Assembly (NCBI RefSeq): GCF_039535785.1
Contig: NZ_BAAAXV010000005.1
Coordinates: forward strand, 1,054,001-1,118,000
Origin: Nonomuraea helvata
GTDB lineage: Bacteria; Actinomycetota; Actinomycetes; Streptosporangiales; Streptosporangiaceae
DNA: 64,000 nucleotides
Direction of reading: 5' to 3'
A program made the position numbers and the translations under genes. Under the pieces are notes generated by a model, which was not told the origin of the DNA, made no database searches, and was given only the letters and a program-made list of their open reading frames with translations. The number at the start of each line of letters is the position of its first letter. Positions within the stretch are counted from its first letter, which is position 1. Shown one piece after another: positions 30,473 to 38,970 of this stretch.

Positions 30473-32200
30473 TCAGCTGACGGCGCAGGCCCCGCTGACC
30501 AGCCCGCAGTTCGCGGCCTTCTCACCCTTGCCCGTGGCGGTGAACGAGACGGCGAGCGAGTCGCCCGATGCCAGCGACGCCGACAGGTCGAGGATGAGCA
30601 GGTCGCCGTCCTGGGTCCACTGGGCGCCGGACACGCTCATGACCTTGCCCTCGACGGGGACGGACAGGGTGGGGTTCTCGATCGTCTGCTGGGACGTGTT
30701 CTTGAGCGTCATGTCGGCCTTGTAGGTGAGCACGCCCTGCTTGATGACCTGCCGGACGTTCATCGAGCCGGCCCCGGAGCCGAAGGTGCCCGTATTGCTG
30801 GGGACGGGCGTGGCGCCGCTGGTGGGTGCGCCACCGGTGTCGGAGTCGTCCAGCGTCGACGGCTCCTCGGTCGGGGTCTCGGAGACGCTCTCCTCGACCG
30901 GCGGCGGTGTCGGGTCCTCCGTCGGCTGCTTGGACTTCTTCACCTTGGTCTTGGTCGGCGTCGGCGTGGCGGACGAGGTGCGCCGCGGCGTGCGGGCGCT
31001 GTAGGAGGCCGTCGGCGAAGGGGTCGTGGAGGGCTTGGTGTCCTTCTCGGACGGCTCCTCCGTCGGCTCCTCCGAAGGTTCGGTCTCCTCCTCGCTCGGC
31101 TGGGAGACGTCGGGGCCGGGCTGGTTACTGGTCGCCTGTACGGCGGCGCAGGTCTTACCCGCGCACTTGCCGGGATCGCTCGGCGAGCTCATGAACTTGA
31201 CGCCCGCCACGGTGCCACCCAGCACGACGGCCACGGCGGCGACCGAGAGCAGCGCGACCCGGCCCTTGCCACCGCCCGAGGAGGGCGCGGCGAGCACGTC
31301 GTCGCCGCCACCACCGCGTCCGCCGTTACGGCGCCCACGGCGGCCCTTGGGCTCGTCCGGCTCGTCGAAGCCGCCGTGGCCGCCGTCCTGCGACCAGTCG
31401 GGGCCGAGGAAGCCGGTCTCGGCGTTCGCCCAGGCAGGCGTCTGCACGGCCGTCGGCTCCCCGGCCACCTTGACGTCGCCTGGCTCGGGCGGGCCGGCCG
31501 ACATGGGGACGTCGAACCGTCCGGTACGGTCGCCATGAGGCCCGGCGAAAGCGTCGCCCTGCACATCGGGGCCGTTGAGGAAGGCCGTGCGCTCAGAGGG
31601 ACCGGGCGCGTCCGGGCCGCCGAAAAAGGCCGTGCGCTCCGAAGGACCGGGCGCGTCCGGGCCGCCGAAGAAAGCCGTGCGCTCAGAGGGACCGGGCGCG
31701 TCCGGGCCGCCGAAGAAAGCCGTGCGCTCAGAGGGACCGGGCGCGTCCGGGCCGCCGAAGAAGCTCGTGCGCTCCATGGGCCCGTCGAAGGGACCAGGCG
31801 GGTCGAAAGGGCCTCGTTCGGCACCAGGGCCGGGGTGGTCAGCGGGAGGGCCCCACTCCGACGGACGGACGAAAGCGCCCGTCGTCTCGAACGGCCCGGC
31901 CTCCTCCCCTGAGCTCGGCGGCGGGAAGGCACGCGCGGGGTCGTTGGCCGGGGAGACGCCGCCGGCGAGGTCGTTGGGCAGCGCGAAGGCCCCGGTGGTC
32001 TCGAACGGCTCGGGCTGCGGCCCGCGCGGCTGCGGTCCGTCCGTGCGCCGCGGCATGGGAGCCCACTGGCCCGTCACCTCGGGTGCGTCCGGCAACGAGG
32101 GCCAGCCCGGCGGCTCGGCCTGCTCGTCAGGACCCCAGAATGCGCTGTCGCTCCCCCGTTCTTCCCCGTCGTCGGATCCACCTGTGCCGTGGCGGCCCAT
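30473..32200 (-). CDS. Repeat-rich single-pass membrane protein with C-terminal CBM2-like domain
   Basis: A 575-residue protein in four parts. The Pro/Gly-rich cytoplasmic part (1-300) has two FETTGAF motifs and a run of four 15-residue units (SERTAFFGGPDAPGP). A basic stretch (KGRRGRRNGGRGGGG) precedes one membrane segment (about 318-338). An extracellular Ser/Thr/Pro/Glu-rich stalk follows. The C-terminal domain (about 480-575, TYKADMTLKNTSQQTIENPTLSVP...) resembles a CBM2-like beta domain. The TTGAF and RTAFF motifs look like Ser/Thr-kinase targets (inference). I do not know its function. It lies between thiL and thiD, transcribed the same way. Confidence 0.75.
   Translation of the reverse strand: MGRHGTGGSDDGEERGSDSAFWGPDEQAEPPGWPSLPDAPEVTGQWAPMPRRTDGPQPRGPQPEPFETTGAFALPNDLAGGVSPANDPARAFPPPSSGEEAGPFETTGAFVRPSEWGPPADHPGPGAERGPFDPPGPFDGPMERTSFFGGPDAPGPSERTAFFGGPDAPGPSERTAFFGGPDAPGPSERTAFFGGPDAPGPSERTAFLNGPDVQGDAFAGPHGDRTGRFDVPMSAGPPEPGDVKVAGEPTAVQTPAWANAETGFLGPDWSQDGGHGGFDEPDEPKGRRGRRNGGRGGGGDDVLAAPSSGGGKGRVALLSVAAVAVVLGGTVAGVKFMSSPSDPGKCAGKTCAAVQATSNQPGPDVSQPSEEETEPSEEPTEEPSEKDTKPSTTPSPTASYSARTPRRTSSATPTPTKTKVKKSKQPTEDPTPPPVEESVSETPTEEPSTLDDSDTGGAPTSGATPVPSNTGTFGSGAGSMNVRQVIKQGVLTYKADMTLKNTSQQTIENPTLSVPVEGKVMSVSGAQWTQDGDLLILDLSASLASGDSLAVSFTATGKGEKAANCGLVSGACAVS
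31585..31764 (-). repeat. Four tandem 45-bp repeats inside the membrane-protein gene
   Basis: Units begin at 31585, 31630, 31675 and 31720, with a degenerate fifth at 31765. Each encodes a 15-residue unit centred on ERTAFFGG. Units differ by only a few bases, so the array is recent or kept homogeneous and should vary in copy number between strains. Confidence 0.9.
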
Positions 32201-32325
32201 GGCTGCCCTTTCTCGCGGTTACAGTGGCCGCCAATCTTCATAACACCTTCGCTACACCGTTGTCACAACAATCCCCGTAGTCCCACCTCAAATCGGGAAA
32301 ATGTCACGTAAATCGGGACAAGGTG
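32201..32325 (-). promoter_or_regulatory. Promoter region of the repeat-rich membrane protein gene
   Basis: 125 bp, AT-rich. On the minus strand GTGACA and TATGAA lie about 18 bp apart, a plausible -35/-10 pair, and a palindrome GTTGT-C-ACAAC (about 32257-32267) covers the -35 region. thiL ends at its upstream edge, so this unit can be transcribed independently of thiL. Confidence 0.4.
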
Positions 32326-33291
32326 TTACCGAAAGTGATCCCACCCGCGCCGGCCGATCTCGCGCCCGCGCACCAGAACGCCCTCACCCTCGATCACCCG
32401 GCCCACGACCTGCCACGATGGCGGCAGTCGTACCTCTGAGGGGAAAACCGCGGCGAGCGCGTGGTCCTCACCGCCCGTGAGCACCCACTCCAGTGGGTCG
32501 GACCCCAGCTCCTTCGCCGCGACGGCCACGGGCTCCCCCACCGCGAACGCCCCCGGATCCAGCTCGATACGCACGCCGCTGGCCTCGGCGACGTGGCCGA
32601 GATCCTGCAGCAGCCCGTCGCTGACGTCCAGCATCGCGCTCGCGCCCAGCGCCGCCGCCTGCGGCCCCATCGCGTACGGAGGGCAGGGCCGCCGATGCGC
32701 CACCACGGCCTCCTCGAGAACGGCGTTCAGCGGCACGCCCGCCTCCAGCAGCGCCCACCCGGCGGCGGCGTACCCCAGCCGGCCGGTCACCGCCACCACC
32801 TGCCCGGGCCTGGCCCCGGAGCGCGTCACGGGCGCCCGTCCGCCCAGGTCGCCCAGCGCGGTCACGCCGATGACCACCAGGTCGCATCTCGTGATGTCGC
32901 CCCCGGCCACGCTCGCCCCGACCACGGCGCACTCGTCGCGGAACCCGTCCGTGAGGTCGTCCAGCCACTTCAACGGGAGGTCGGCGGGCATCCCCAGCCC
33001 GACCACGATGGACGTCGGCTCGGCGCCCATGGCCGCCACGTCGGCGAGGTTCTGGGCCGCGGCCTTGCGGCCCACGTCATAGCCGCTGGACCAATCGCGC
33101 CGGAAGTGCCTGCCCTCGATCAGCAGATCCGTCGAGACCACCACACGGCCGTCGGACGCGCCGATGACAGCGGCGTCGTCACCCGGGCCTAGCATCACTG
33201 CCGCGCCCTGGGGCAGACGTCCGGTAATACGATTTATCACTCCGAATTCGCCGAGATCTCCGACTGTGATGACGCACCTCCTGATGCACAC
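32326..33291 (-). CDS. thiL: Thiamine-monophosphate kinase
   Basis: About 321 residues. ThiL makes thiamin pyrophosphate from thiamin phosphate. Family motifs: GDLGEFGVINRITGRL at the N-terminus, GPGDDAAVI (Mg/ATP-binding Asp pair), STDLLIEGRHFRRDW, GGDITRCDLVVIGVTALG, and MLDVSDGLLQDLGH. The start is unclear. GTG 33291 is the nearest canonical codon but has no ribosome binding site. AGGAGG (33276-33281) lies inside that reading and points at an ATC codon (33268-33270) just before VGDLGEFG, where homologues begin. See findings. It is divergent from the RAM-domain gene. Confidence 0.92.
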   Translation of the reverse strand: MCIRRCVITVGDLGEFGVINRITGRLPQGAAVMLGPGDDAAVIGASDGRVVVSTDLLIEGRHFRRDWSSGYDVGRKAAAQNLADVAAMGAEPTSIVVGLGMPADLPLKWLDDLTDGFRDECAVVGASVAGGDITRCDLVVIGVTALGDLGGRAPVTRSGARPGQVVAVTGRLGYAAAGWALLEAGVPLNAVLEEAVVAHRRPCPPYAMGPQAAALGASAMLDVSDGLLQDLGHVAEASGVRIELDPGAFAVGEPVAVAAKELGSDPLEWVLTGGEDHALAAVFPSEVRLPPSWQVVGRVIEGEGVLVRGREIGRRGWDHFR

Positions 33292-33338
33292 AGGGTACGG
33301 TGGCCCTTCGGCGTGATCCAATCGCCTGGGAGGACGTG

Positions 33339-33572
33339 ATGGTGCAGGCCTACATCCTTATTCAGACCGAGGTCGGCAAGGCTGCCGCGGTGGCTCAGGA
33401 GATTTCCGGGATTCCCGGCGTCACCCAGGCAGAAGACGTGACGGGTCCCTACGACGTCATCGTGCGCGCGGAGGCCAACAACGTCGACGAGCTGGGCAAG
33501 CTCGTGGTGGCTCAGATTCAGGCAGTGGAGGGCATCACGCGTACTCTTACCTGTCCGATCGTTCACATCTGA
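33339..33572 (+). CDS. Stand-alone Lrp/AsnC ligand-binding (RAM) domain protein
   Basis: A 77-residue protein (MVQAYILIQTEVGKAAAVAQEISGIPGVTQAEDVTGPYDVIVRAEA...) that is only the effector-binding half of an Lrp/AsnC regulator, with no helix-turn-helix. Such proteins bind amino acids and assemble as rings, possibly modulating full-length partners. ATG 33339 has GGGAGG upstream; the longer frame from 33300 overlaps the thiL promoter. It is followed closely by the DUF3515 gene, a recurring actinobacterial arrangement. Confidence 0.9.
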   Translation: MVQAYILIQTEVGKAAAVAQEISGIPGVTQAEDVTGPYDVIVRAEANNVDELGKLVVAQIQAVEGITRTLTCPIVHI

Positions 33573-33585
33573 AGGTAGTCGTCGC

Positions 33586-34017
33586 ATGCGTGCCGCCGCC
33601 GTCCTGCTCGTTCTCCTGGCACTCGCCGGTTGCGGCGGCACCGTGCAGGTCGATCCGCCCAAGCCCCAGGGCGACGCGGTGGCGGCCTGCGACAAGCTGG
33701 CGAAGCTGCTGCCCCAGACGCTCGACGGCGCCGGACGTGGCACCTCCACACCGGAGTCGCCGTACGTGGCCGTCTGGGGCGATGCCGCCATCGCGCTGCG
33801 CTGCGGCGTGCCGAGGCCGGCCAGGATGGCGCCCACCGACCAGCTCCAGGAGGTCGGCGGGGTGGGCTGGTTCGCCGATCCGGACAAGCCCACCCTGTTC
33901 ACCGCGGTGACGGACACGGCCTACGTGGAGGTCACGGTCGGCGGCGACCACGTGGCCGCCGAGGTGCTCGCGGACCTGTCGAAGCCGATCTCCCAGGTCT
34001 CGACGCCGCCCCGCTGA
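33586..34017 (+). CDS. DUF3515 family lipoprotein
   Basis: A 143-residue exported protein with signal peptide and lipobox (LLVLLALAGCGG, Cys about 16). The body (VAACDKLAKLLPQTLDG...ESPYVAVWGDAAIALRCGVPRP) is characteristic of DUF3515, an actinobacterial family of unknown function with two conserved Cys. It begins 13 bp after the RAM-domain gene and converges on ddl, where the family is commonly found. Confidence 0.88.
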   Translation: MRAAAVLLVLLALAGCGGTVQVDPPKPQGDAVAACDKLAKLLPQTLDGAGRGTSTPESPYVAVWGDAAIALRCGVPRPARMAPTDQLQEVGGVGWFADPDKPTLFTAVTDTAYVEVTVGGDHVAAEVLADLSKPISQVSTPPR

Positions 34018-34054
34018 GCGTCGGCCGGGGCAGCACAAGCCACTGGATGAGATG

Positions 34055-35149
34055 TCAACGCAGCCCTGTCGGCCGTGACAGCGCGAGCTGGATGAGCCGG
34101 TCGACCAGCGCCGGGTAGTCCAGGCCCGAGGCGGCCCAGAGCTGCGGCGCCACCGACAGCGACGTGAAGCCGGGCATGGTGTTGATCTCGTTGAGGACCA
34201 GCTCGCCGTCGGGCGTGTAGAAGAAGTCGACCCGCGCGAGCCCCTCGCAGTCGAGCGCCTCGAACGCGCGCACCGCCATCGCCCGCAGCTCCTCGGCCGT
34301 CTCCTCGGGGATGTCGGCGGGCACGGTGAGCGACATCTGGTCGGGGTAGTACTTCGCCTCGAAGTCGAAGAACTCCTGGCCGCCCTCGACCTTCACCTCG
34401 CCGGGCGCCGACGCCACCGCGGGCTCGTCGCCGAGCGACTCCAGCACCGCGCACTCGATCTCCCGGCCCGCGATCGCCGCCTCGATGAGCACCTTGGGGT
34501 CGTGCTGCCTGGCGAACTCCACGGCCGCCTCCAGCTCCGCCAGGTCCGAGGCCTTGGAGATGCCCTGCGACGAGCCGGCCCTGGCGGGTTTGACGAACAC
34601 CGGCCAGCCGAGCGACTCCGCCTCCTTGAGCACGCGGCCACGGTCGAGCCGCCAGTCGCGGTCGCGTACGACGACATAGGGACCGGTCGGCAGGCCCGCG
34701 GCGGCCATCACGGTCTTCATGTACGCCTTGTCCATGCCCACGGCGCTGGCCAGCACGCCGGAGCCCACATAGCGCACCCCCGCCATCTCCAGCAGCCCCT
34801 GGATCGTGCCGTCCTCGGCGAACGGCCCGTGCATGACGGGGAAGACCACGTCCACGGAGCCGAGCTCCACGGGGATGCTGCCGGAGTCGTACGCCACCAG
34901 CGCACTCCCCCCGGACGGCAGCGCCAGCGCCGCGCCCGAGGTGTCGACGACGGGCAGCTCGCCCGACTCGATGGCGAACCGCTGGTCGGAAGCGGCCAGC
35001 ACCCACCTGCCGTCCTGGGCGATCCCGATGGGGATCACCTCGTACTTGCTCCTGTCGATCGCATCCAGCACACTGCCCGCGCCCATCAGGGACACGGCGT
35101 GCTCAGAATTGCGGCCTCCGAAAACGACGGCGACGCGTGGCTTGCTCAT
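34055..35149 (-). CDS. ddl: D-alanine--D-alanine ligase
   Basis: A 364-residue ATP-grasp ligase that makes the D-Ala-D-Ala dipeptide of peptidoglycan. It starts MSKPRVAVVFGGRNSEHAVS and has VMHGPFAEDGTIQGLLEMAGVRYVGSGVLASAVGMDK, the ATP-binding KPARAGSSQGISK, and C-terminal ARVDFFYTPDGELVLNEINTMPGFTSLS (metal-binding Glu/Asn). The motifs are those of a normal Ddl rather than a VanA-type lactate ligase. It is followed upstream by gpsA, an order common in actinomycetes. Confidence 0.96.
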   Translation of the reverse strand: MSKPRVAVVFGGRNSEHAVSLMGAGSVLDAIDRSKYEVIPIGIAQDGRWVLAASDQRFAIESGELPVVDTSGAALALPSGGSALVAYDSGSIPVELGSVDVVFPVMHGPFAEDGTIQGLLEMAGVRYVGSGVLASAVGMDKAYMKTVMAAAGLPTGPYVVVRDRDWRLDRGRVLKEAESLGWPVFVKPARAGSSQGISKASDLAELEAAVEFARQHDPKVLIEAAIAGREIECAVLESLGDEPAVASAPGEVKVEGGQEFFDFEAKYYPDQMSLTVPADIPEETAEELRAMAVRAFEALDCEGLARVDFFYTPDGELVLNEINTMPGFTSLSVAPQLWAASGLDYPALVDRLIQLALSRPTGLR

Positions 35150-35223
35150 GGTGTCCGAATCTACCGGGGTGTCCCGGTCACAGCGAGCCGAGCACGCCGT
35201 AATCAGGTCTTTCTCCCGGTGTG

Positions 35224-36234
35224 TTAGATGCCGTAACGCTCGGGTTTCGGTGAGCGGGACATCAGCAGCATGCCCGCCTCGGCGGGAGACATGCCGTCGT
35301 GCACCACCCCGACGACGACCTCGGTGATCGGCATCTCGACGTCATGCTTCCTGGCCAGCTCCAGGACGGACTCGCAGGACTTCACGCCCTCCGCGGTCTG
35401 CTTGGTGGCGGCCACGACCTCCTCGAGGGTCATGCCCCTGCCGAGGTTCTCGCCGAAGGTGCGGTTGCGCGACAGCGGCGAGGTGCAGGTCGCCACGAGG
35501 TCTCCCATCCCGGCGAGCCCCGCGAACGTGTGCTGGTCGGCCCCGAGCGCAGCCCCCAGGCGGGAGATCTCGGCCAGCCCCCTGGTGATGAGCATGGCGC
35601 TGACGTTGTCGCCCATGCCCATGCCCGCGGAGACGCCCACGGCCAGCGCGATCACGTTCTTCACGGCGCCGCCGAGCTCGACGCCGACCACGTCGGGATT
35701 GGTGTACGGGCGGAACCACGGCGGCAGGTGGCAGATCGCCTGGAGACGGGCGGCGACCGACTTGTCGGCGCAGGCGACGACCGTGGCGGCGGGCTGGCGC
35801 CCGGCGATCTCCTTGGCCAGGTTGGGACCCGAGACGACCGCGACGCGCTCCTCGGGGACCTCGGCGACCTCGCGGATGACCTCGCTCATCCGCTTGGTCG
35901 TGCCCAGCTCGATGCCCTTCATCAGGCTCACCAGGACCGCGTTCGGCGGGATGTGCTCGCGCCAGGCGGCGAGGTTGGGCCGCAGTTGCTGCGACGGCAC
36001 GACCAGCACCACGAACTCGGCCCCGTCGAGCGCCCGCGCCGGGTCGGTCGTGGCGCGCAGCTTCTCGGGGAGCGAGACGCCCGGCAGATAGTCGGGGTTC
36101 ATGTGGTCGCGGTCGATCGCCTCGACCAGCTCACGCCTGCGCCCCCACAGCGTGACCTCGTTGCCGGCCTCCGCGAGGATCATCGCGAACGTGGTGCCCC
36201 ACGAACCCGTGCCGAAAACGGCCACCTTCGTCAT
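35224..36234 (-). CDS. gpsA: Glycerol-3-phosphate dehydrogenase [NAD(P)+]
   Basis: A 336-residue enzyme that reduces dihydroxyacetone phosphate to sn-glycerol 3-phosphate for lipids. The N-terminal Rossmann motif VAVFGTGSWGTTFA (about 4-17) and VSGPNLAKEIAGRQPAAT and GVELGGAVKNVIALAVG (catalytic Lys) are standard. It directly follows the plsC-type gene (4-nt spacing), so glycerol phosphate synthesis and acylation are genetically linked. Confidence 0.97.
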   Translation of the reverse strand: MTKVAVFGTGSWGTTFAMILAEAGNEVTLWGRRRELVEAIDRDHMNPDYLPGVSLPEKLRATTDPARALDGAEFVVLVVPSQQLRPNLAAWREHIPPNAVLVSLMKGIELGTTKRMSEVIREVAEVPEERVAVVSGPNLAKEIAGRQPAATVVACADKSVAARLQAICHLPPWFRPYTNPDVVGVELGGAVKNVIALAVGVSAGMGMGDNVSAMLITRGLAEISRLGAALGADQHTFAGLAGMGDLVATCTSPLSRNRTFGENLGRGMTLEEVVAATKQTAEGVKSCESVLELARKHDVEMPITEVVVGVVHDGMSPAEAGMLLMSRSPKPERYGI

Positions 36235-36238
36235 GCCA

Positions 36239-36949
36239 TCACCGCCTGGACGGATCGTAGGGAGTCTCGGGACCCTTCTCGCCGCGCAGCTCGGCGAGCT
36301 GCTCGGTGATGGCCGCCATGATGTCGGCCGTCGCCTCGCGCAACACGCTCGCGTGCATCGGCCTGCCCTCGTACTTCGACAGGTCCACCGGGGGCCCCAC
36401 CGTCACGTGGAAGGTCTTGCGCGGGAACAGTCTGGGCTTCTTCTCCCCATAGGGCAGCAGCTCATGCGCGCCCCAGTGCGCCACCGGGATGACAGGCGCG
36501 CCGCTCTCCAGCGCCAGCCGGGCCGCGCCCGTCTTGCCCACCATGGGCCACAGGCCAGGGTCGCGGGTGCAGGTGCCCTCGGGGTAGAACAGGATCGCGC
36601 AGCCGTCCTTGAGCCGCTGAGCGGAGACGTGCAGCGAATTGGCCGCCTCTGCGCTGTCGCGGTAGACGGGGATGGCGAGCAGCCCCGTCACGGCCCTGCC
36701 CAGGAACGGCACCTTGAACAGCGCGGCCTTGGCCAGGATCACCGGCCAGCGGCCGTTGTTGTAGAGGAAGTGGGAGAGCAGGACGGGGTCGGTCCAGGAG
36801 AGATGGTTGGTCGCGATGATCACGCCGCCGGTGCGCGGGATGCGCTCCCCTCGGCGCCAGTCCCTCTTGACCAGGAGCCGGGACAGTGGTTTCACGATAA
36901 CTACTGCCAAAGTTTCCCAGAAACGCGACGGGCGCGTGGGGCGGCTCAT
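36239..36949 (-). CDS. plsC: 1-acyl-sn-glycerol-3-phosphate acyltransferase
   Basis: A 236-residue membrane-associated acyltransferase. NHLSWTDP (NHxxxxD catalytic block, near residue 48) and FYPEGTCTRD (substrate-binding FPEGT block, near 122) are both present, and IPVAHWG is the fourth block. ATG 36949 has GGAGGAG just upstream; the frame also offers GTG 36964. It precedes gpsA and is divergent from cofC. Confidence 0.92.
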   Translation of the reverse strand: MSRPTRPSRFWETLAVVIVKPLSRLLVKRDWRRGERIPRTGGVIIATNHLSWTDPVLLSHFLYNNGRWPVILAKAALFKVPFLGRAVTGLLAIPVYRDSAEAANSLHVSAQRLKDGCAILFYPEGTCTRDPGLWPMVGKTGAARLALESGAPVIPVAHWGAHELLPYGEKKPRLFPRKTFHVTVGPPVDLSKYEGRPMHASVLREATADIMAAITEQLAELRGEKGPETPYDPSRR

Positions 36950-37029
36950 GGACTCCTCCAACACTTACGGGGTGCGCCCCAAGTCTCCCGGGTGGCCGCG
37001 CGGGATGTCGAGGCGGGATCCTTAAGACT

Positions 37030-37662
37030 ATGAGCATCCGCTGGTCTCTGGTGATCCCGGTGAAGACGCTGGTCGCGGCGAAGACGAGGCTGGCCGCGGC
37101 GACGGGCCCGCATCGCATCCGGCTGGCAGTGGCAGTGGCCAGCGACACCGTGGCGGCGGCGCTCGCGTGCGCGCACGTCGCCCGGGTGATCGTGGTGACG
37201 GCCGATCCCGCCGCCGCGGGGCCGCTGGGCGCGCTGGGGGCCGAGGTGGTGCGCGACCCGGACCGCGGGCTGAACACCGCCTTGCGGACGGGGGCCGCCC
37301 ACGCCGTACGCGTCGCGCCCGGCGACGCGGTCGGGGCGCTCCAGGCGGACCTTCCTGCCCTGCGCTCGTCGGAGCTGGGGGTGGCGCTGTCGGCGGCGGC
37401 CGAGCTGGACCAGGCGTTCGTGCCGGACGCGCTCGACGTCGGGACGACCTTCTACGGGGTACGGCCCGGCATGCCGTTCACGCCGAGGTTCGGCGGGGAG
37501 TCGCGGGCCAGGCATCTGGCGGGCGGGGCCAAGGAGCTGTGCCTGCCGGGGATCGACTCCGTACGGCGTGACGTGGACACCCCCGACGACCTGCGCGCGG
37601 CCATCGCGCTGGGCCTCGGCCGGCACACGGCCGCGGTGGTCGCCGAGCTGTGGCCCTCATGA
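37030..37662 (+). CDS. cofC: 2-phospho-L-lactate / phosphoenolpyruvate guanylyltransferase (F420 pathway)
   Basis: A 210-residue nucleotidyltransferase. WSLVIPVKTLVAAKTRLA at the N-terminus is the CofC/FbiD GTP-binding signature, followed by VTADP, VGALQADLPAL and GTTFYGVRPGMPFTPRFGGESRARHL. It activates phospholactate or phosphoenolpyruvate for deazaflavin cofactor F420, which actinomycetes use in redox reactions. Its last codons (AELWPS) are tandemly duplicated just downstream. It is divergent from plsC, as in many actinomycetes. Confidence 0.92.
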   Translation: MSIRWSLVIPVKTLVAAKTRLAAATGPHRIRLAVAVASDTVAAALACAHVARVIVVTADPAAAGPLGALGAEVVRDPDRGLNTALRTGAAHAVRVAPGDAVGALQADLPALRSSELGVALSAAAELDQAFVPDALDVGTTFYGVRPGMPFTPRFGGESRARHLAGGAKELCLPGIDSVRRDVDTPDDLRAAIALGLGRHTAAVVAELWPS

Positions 37663-37711
37663 GAACCGAGCTGTGGCTCTCATGAGAACCGAGCTGTGGC
37701 TCTCATGAGAG
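37643..37711. repeat. Three tandem 23-bp repeats at the cofC/MFS convergent junction
   Basis: Units start at 37643, 37666 and 37689. The first is the genuine end of cofC (codons for ELWPS and TGA). The second and third differ by only one to two bases. Each unit contains the palindrome TCATGA, which supplies a TGA on both strands; the third supplies the stop codon of the convergent MFS gene. Confidence 0.92.
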
Positions 37712-38914
37712 GGGCACGGGCGCCTTCATGATGGCGGGCGAGGTCACCACCGCCAGATGTGACAGGCCCGTCAGGGCCACGCCCGCGGCGAAGACCGCGT
37801 AGCCGCCGAACCACTCCCCCAGCGCGCCGCCGACCAGGCCGCCCAGCGGGAAGGCGCCCCACATCAGGAAGCGCATGCTGGCGTTGACCCGGCCGAGCAG
37901 GTGCTCGGGGGTGATGCGCTGACGGTAGCTGAGCTGGGCGATCCCGAAGATCGAGCTGGCCATCCCGAACAGCGACGCGGCCACCGGATAGATCAGCAGC
38001 CGCCAGCCGGGGCCGGTCGCCAGGGCGGGCAGGTAGAGCAGGGTCGCCAGGACGGCGGAGCCGTACAGGGTGCGGCCGGTGCCGAAGCGGGCCGTGACGC
38101 GGGCCACCAGCGCGGCGCCCACGAGGGAGCCGACGGCGGCGGCCGACAGCAGCAGCCCGTACAGGCCCGAGCCGAGGCCGAGCTCCTTGAACAGGTAGAG
38201 CGGCAGGCCGACCGCGCAGATGCTGTTGGCCATCATGGTCAGCGCGCCGACGACCGCGATCCTGCGCAGGACCCGCTCCTTGGCGACGAACGTGATGCCC
38301 TCGGCCACCTCGTGCCGCAGTAACCTGCGCTCGCCGCGCCGCGGGCTCTCCTGAGCCCGCACGCCCGACAGCAGGAGTGCCGAGACGAGGTAGCTGACGG
38401 CGTCGGCGAGCAGCGCGATCGGCGCGGTGAACGCCGCCACCATCCAGCCTCCGACGCCCGGCCCCGCGAGCAGCGAGGCGGTCCTGGTGACCTCCAGGAC
38501 GCCGTTGCCGCGTTCGAGGCGGTCCTTGGTCACGATGGCGGGCAGGAAGCTCATGTGGGCGACGTCGAAGAAGACCGTGCCCACTCCCAGCACCAGGGCG
38601 ACGGCGTAGAGCTGGGGCAGCGTCAGCACGCCGAGCCAGGCCGCCACCGGGATCGACAGCAGCGCCACGCCGCGCGCGACGTCGGACCAGATGAGGATCG
38701 GGCGGCGGCGCGCCCGGTCCACCCACACGCCCGCGGGCAGGCCGATCAGCAGGAAGGCGAGCATCTCGGCCGCCGACAGCAGGCCGAGCTCGAAGGCTCC
38801 GGCGTCCAGGACGAGAAGCGCCGTCAGCGGCAGGGCGACGACCGTGACCTGGGTGCCCATCTGCGTGACACCGTTCGCCCACACGAATCGCCAGAAGTCG
38901 CCCGCACGCACCAT
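37703..38914 (-). CDS. MFS transporter (MFS_3/EntS-like)
   Basis: A 403-residue major-facilitator protein with about twelve hydrophobic segments. Motif A is GVWVDRARRRPILIWSDVARG, and VLEVTRTASLLAGPGVGGWMVAAF and PEHLLGRVNASMRFLMWGAFPLGGLVGG are typical of the EntS-type exporter group. ATG 38914 (MVRAGDFWRFVWANG) is preferred over the longer frame. Its stop sits inside the 23-bp tandem repeat. No regulator adjoins it and the substrate is unknown. Confidence 0.88.
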   Translation of the reverse strand: MVRAGDFWRFVWANGVTQMGTQVTVVALPLTALLVLDAGAFELGLLSAAEMLAFLLIGLPAGVWVDRARRRPILIWSDVARGVALLSIPVAAWLGVLTLPQLYAVALVLGVGTVFFDVAHMSFLPAIVTKDRLERGNGVLEVTRTASLLAGPGVGGWMVAAFTAPIALLADAVSYLVSALLLSGVRAQESPRRGERRLLRHEVAEGITFVAKERVLRRIAVVGALTMMANSICAVGLPLYLFKELGLGSGLYGLLLSAAAVGSLVGAALVARVTARFGTGRTLYGSAVLATLLYLPALATGPGWRLLIYPVAASLFGMASSIFGIAQLSYRQRITPEHLLGRVNASMRFLMWGAFPLGGLVGGALGEWFGGYAVFAAGVALTGLSHLAVVTSPAIMKAPVPLS

Positions 38915-38970
38915 GACAAGAGATCTTTCTTGCCTCGCAGGGCAGGGGCAAACCAATTACGCTGATCTGC

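Noticed and set aside
31585..31764. 45-bp repeats as a CRISPR array
   Set aside because: The units are contiguous with no variable spacers, and they lie in frame inside a coding gene.
34055..35149. Ddl as a VanA-type resistance ligase
   Set aside because: The active-site motifs are those of ordinary D-Ala-D-Ala ligases, and no vanH or vanX is nearby.
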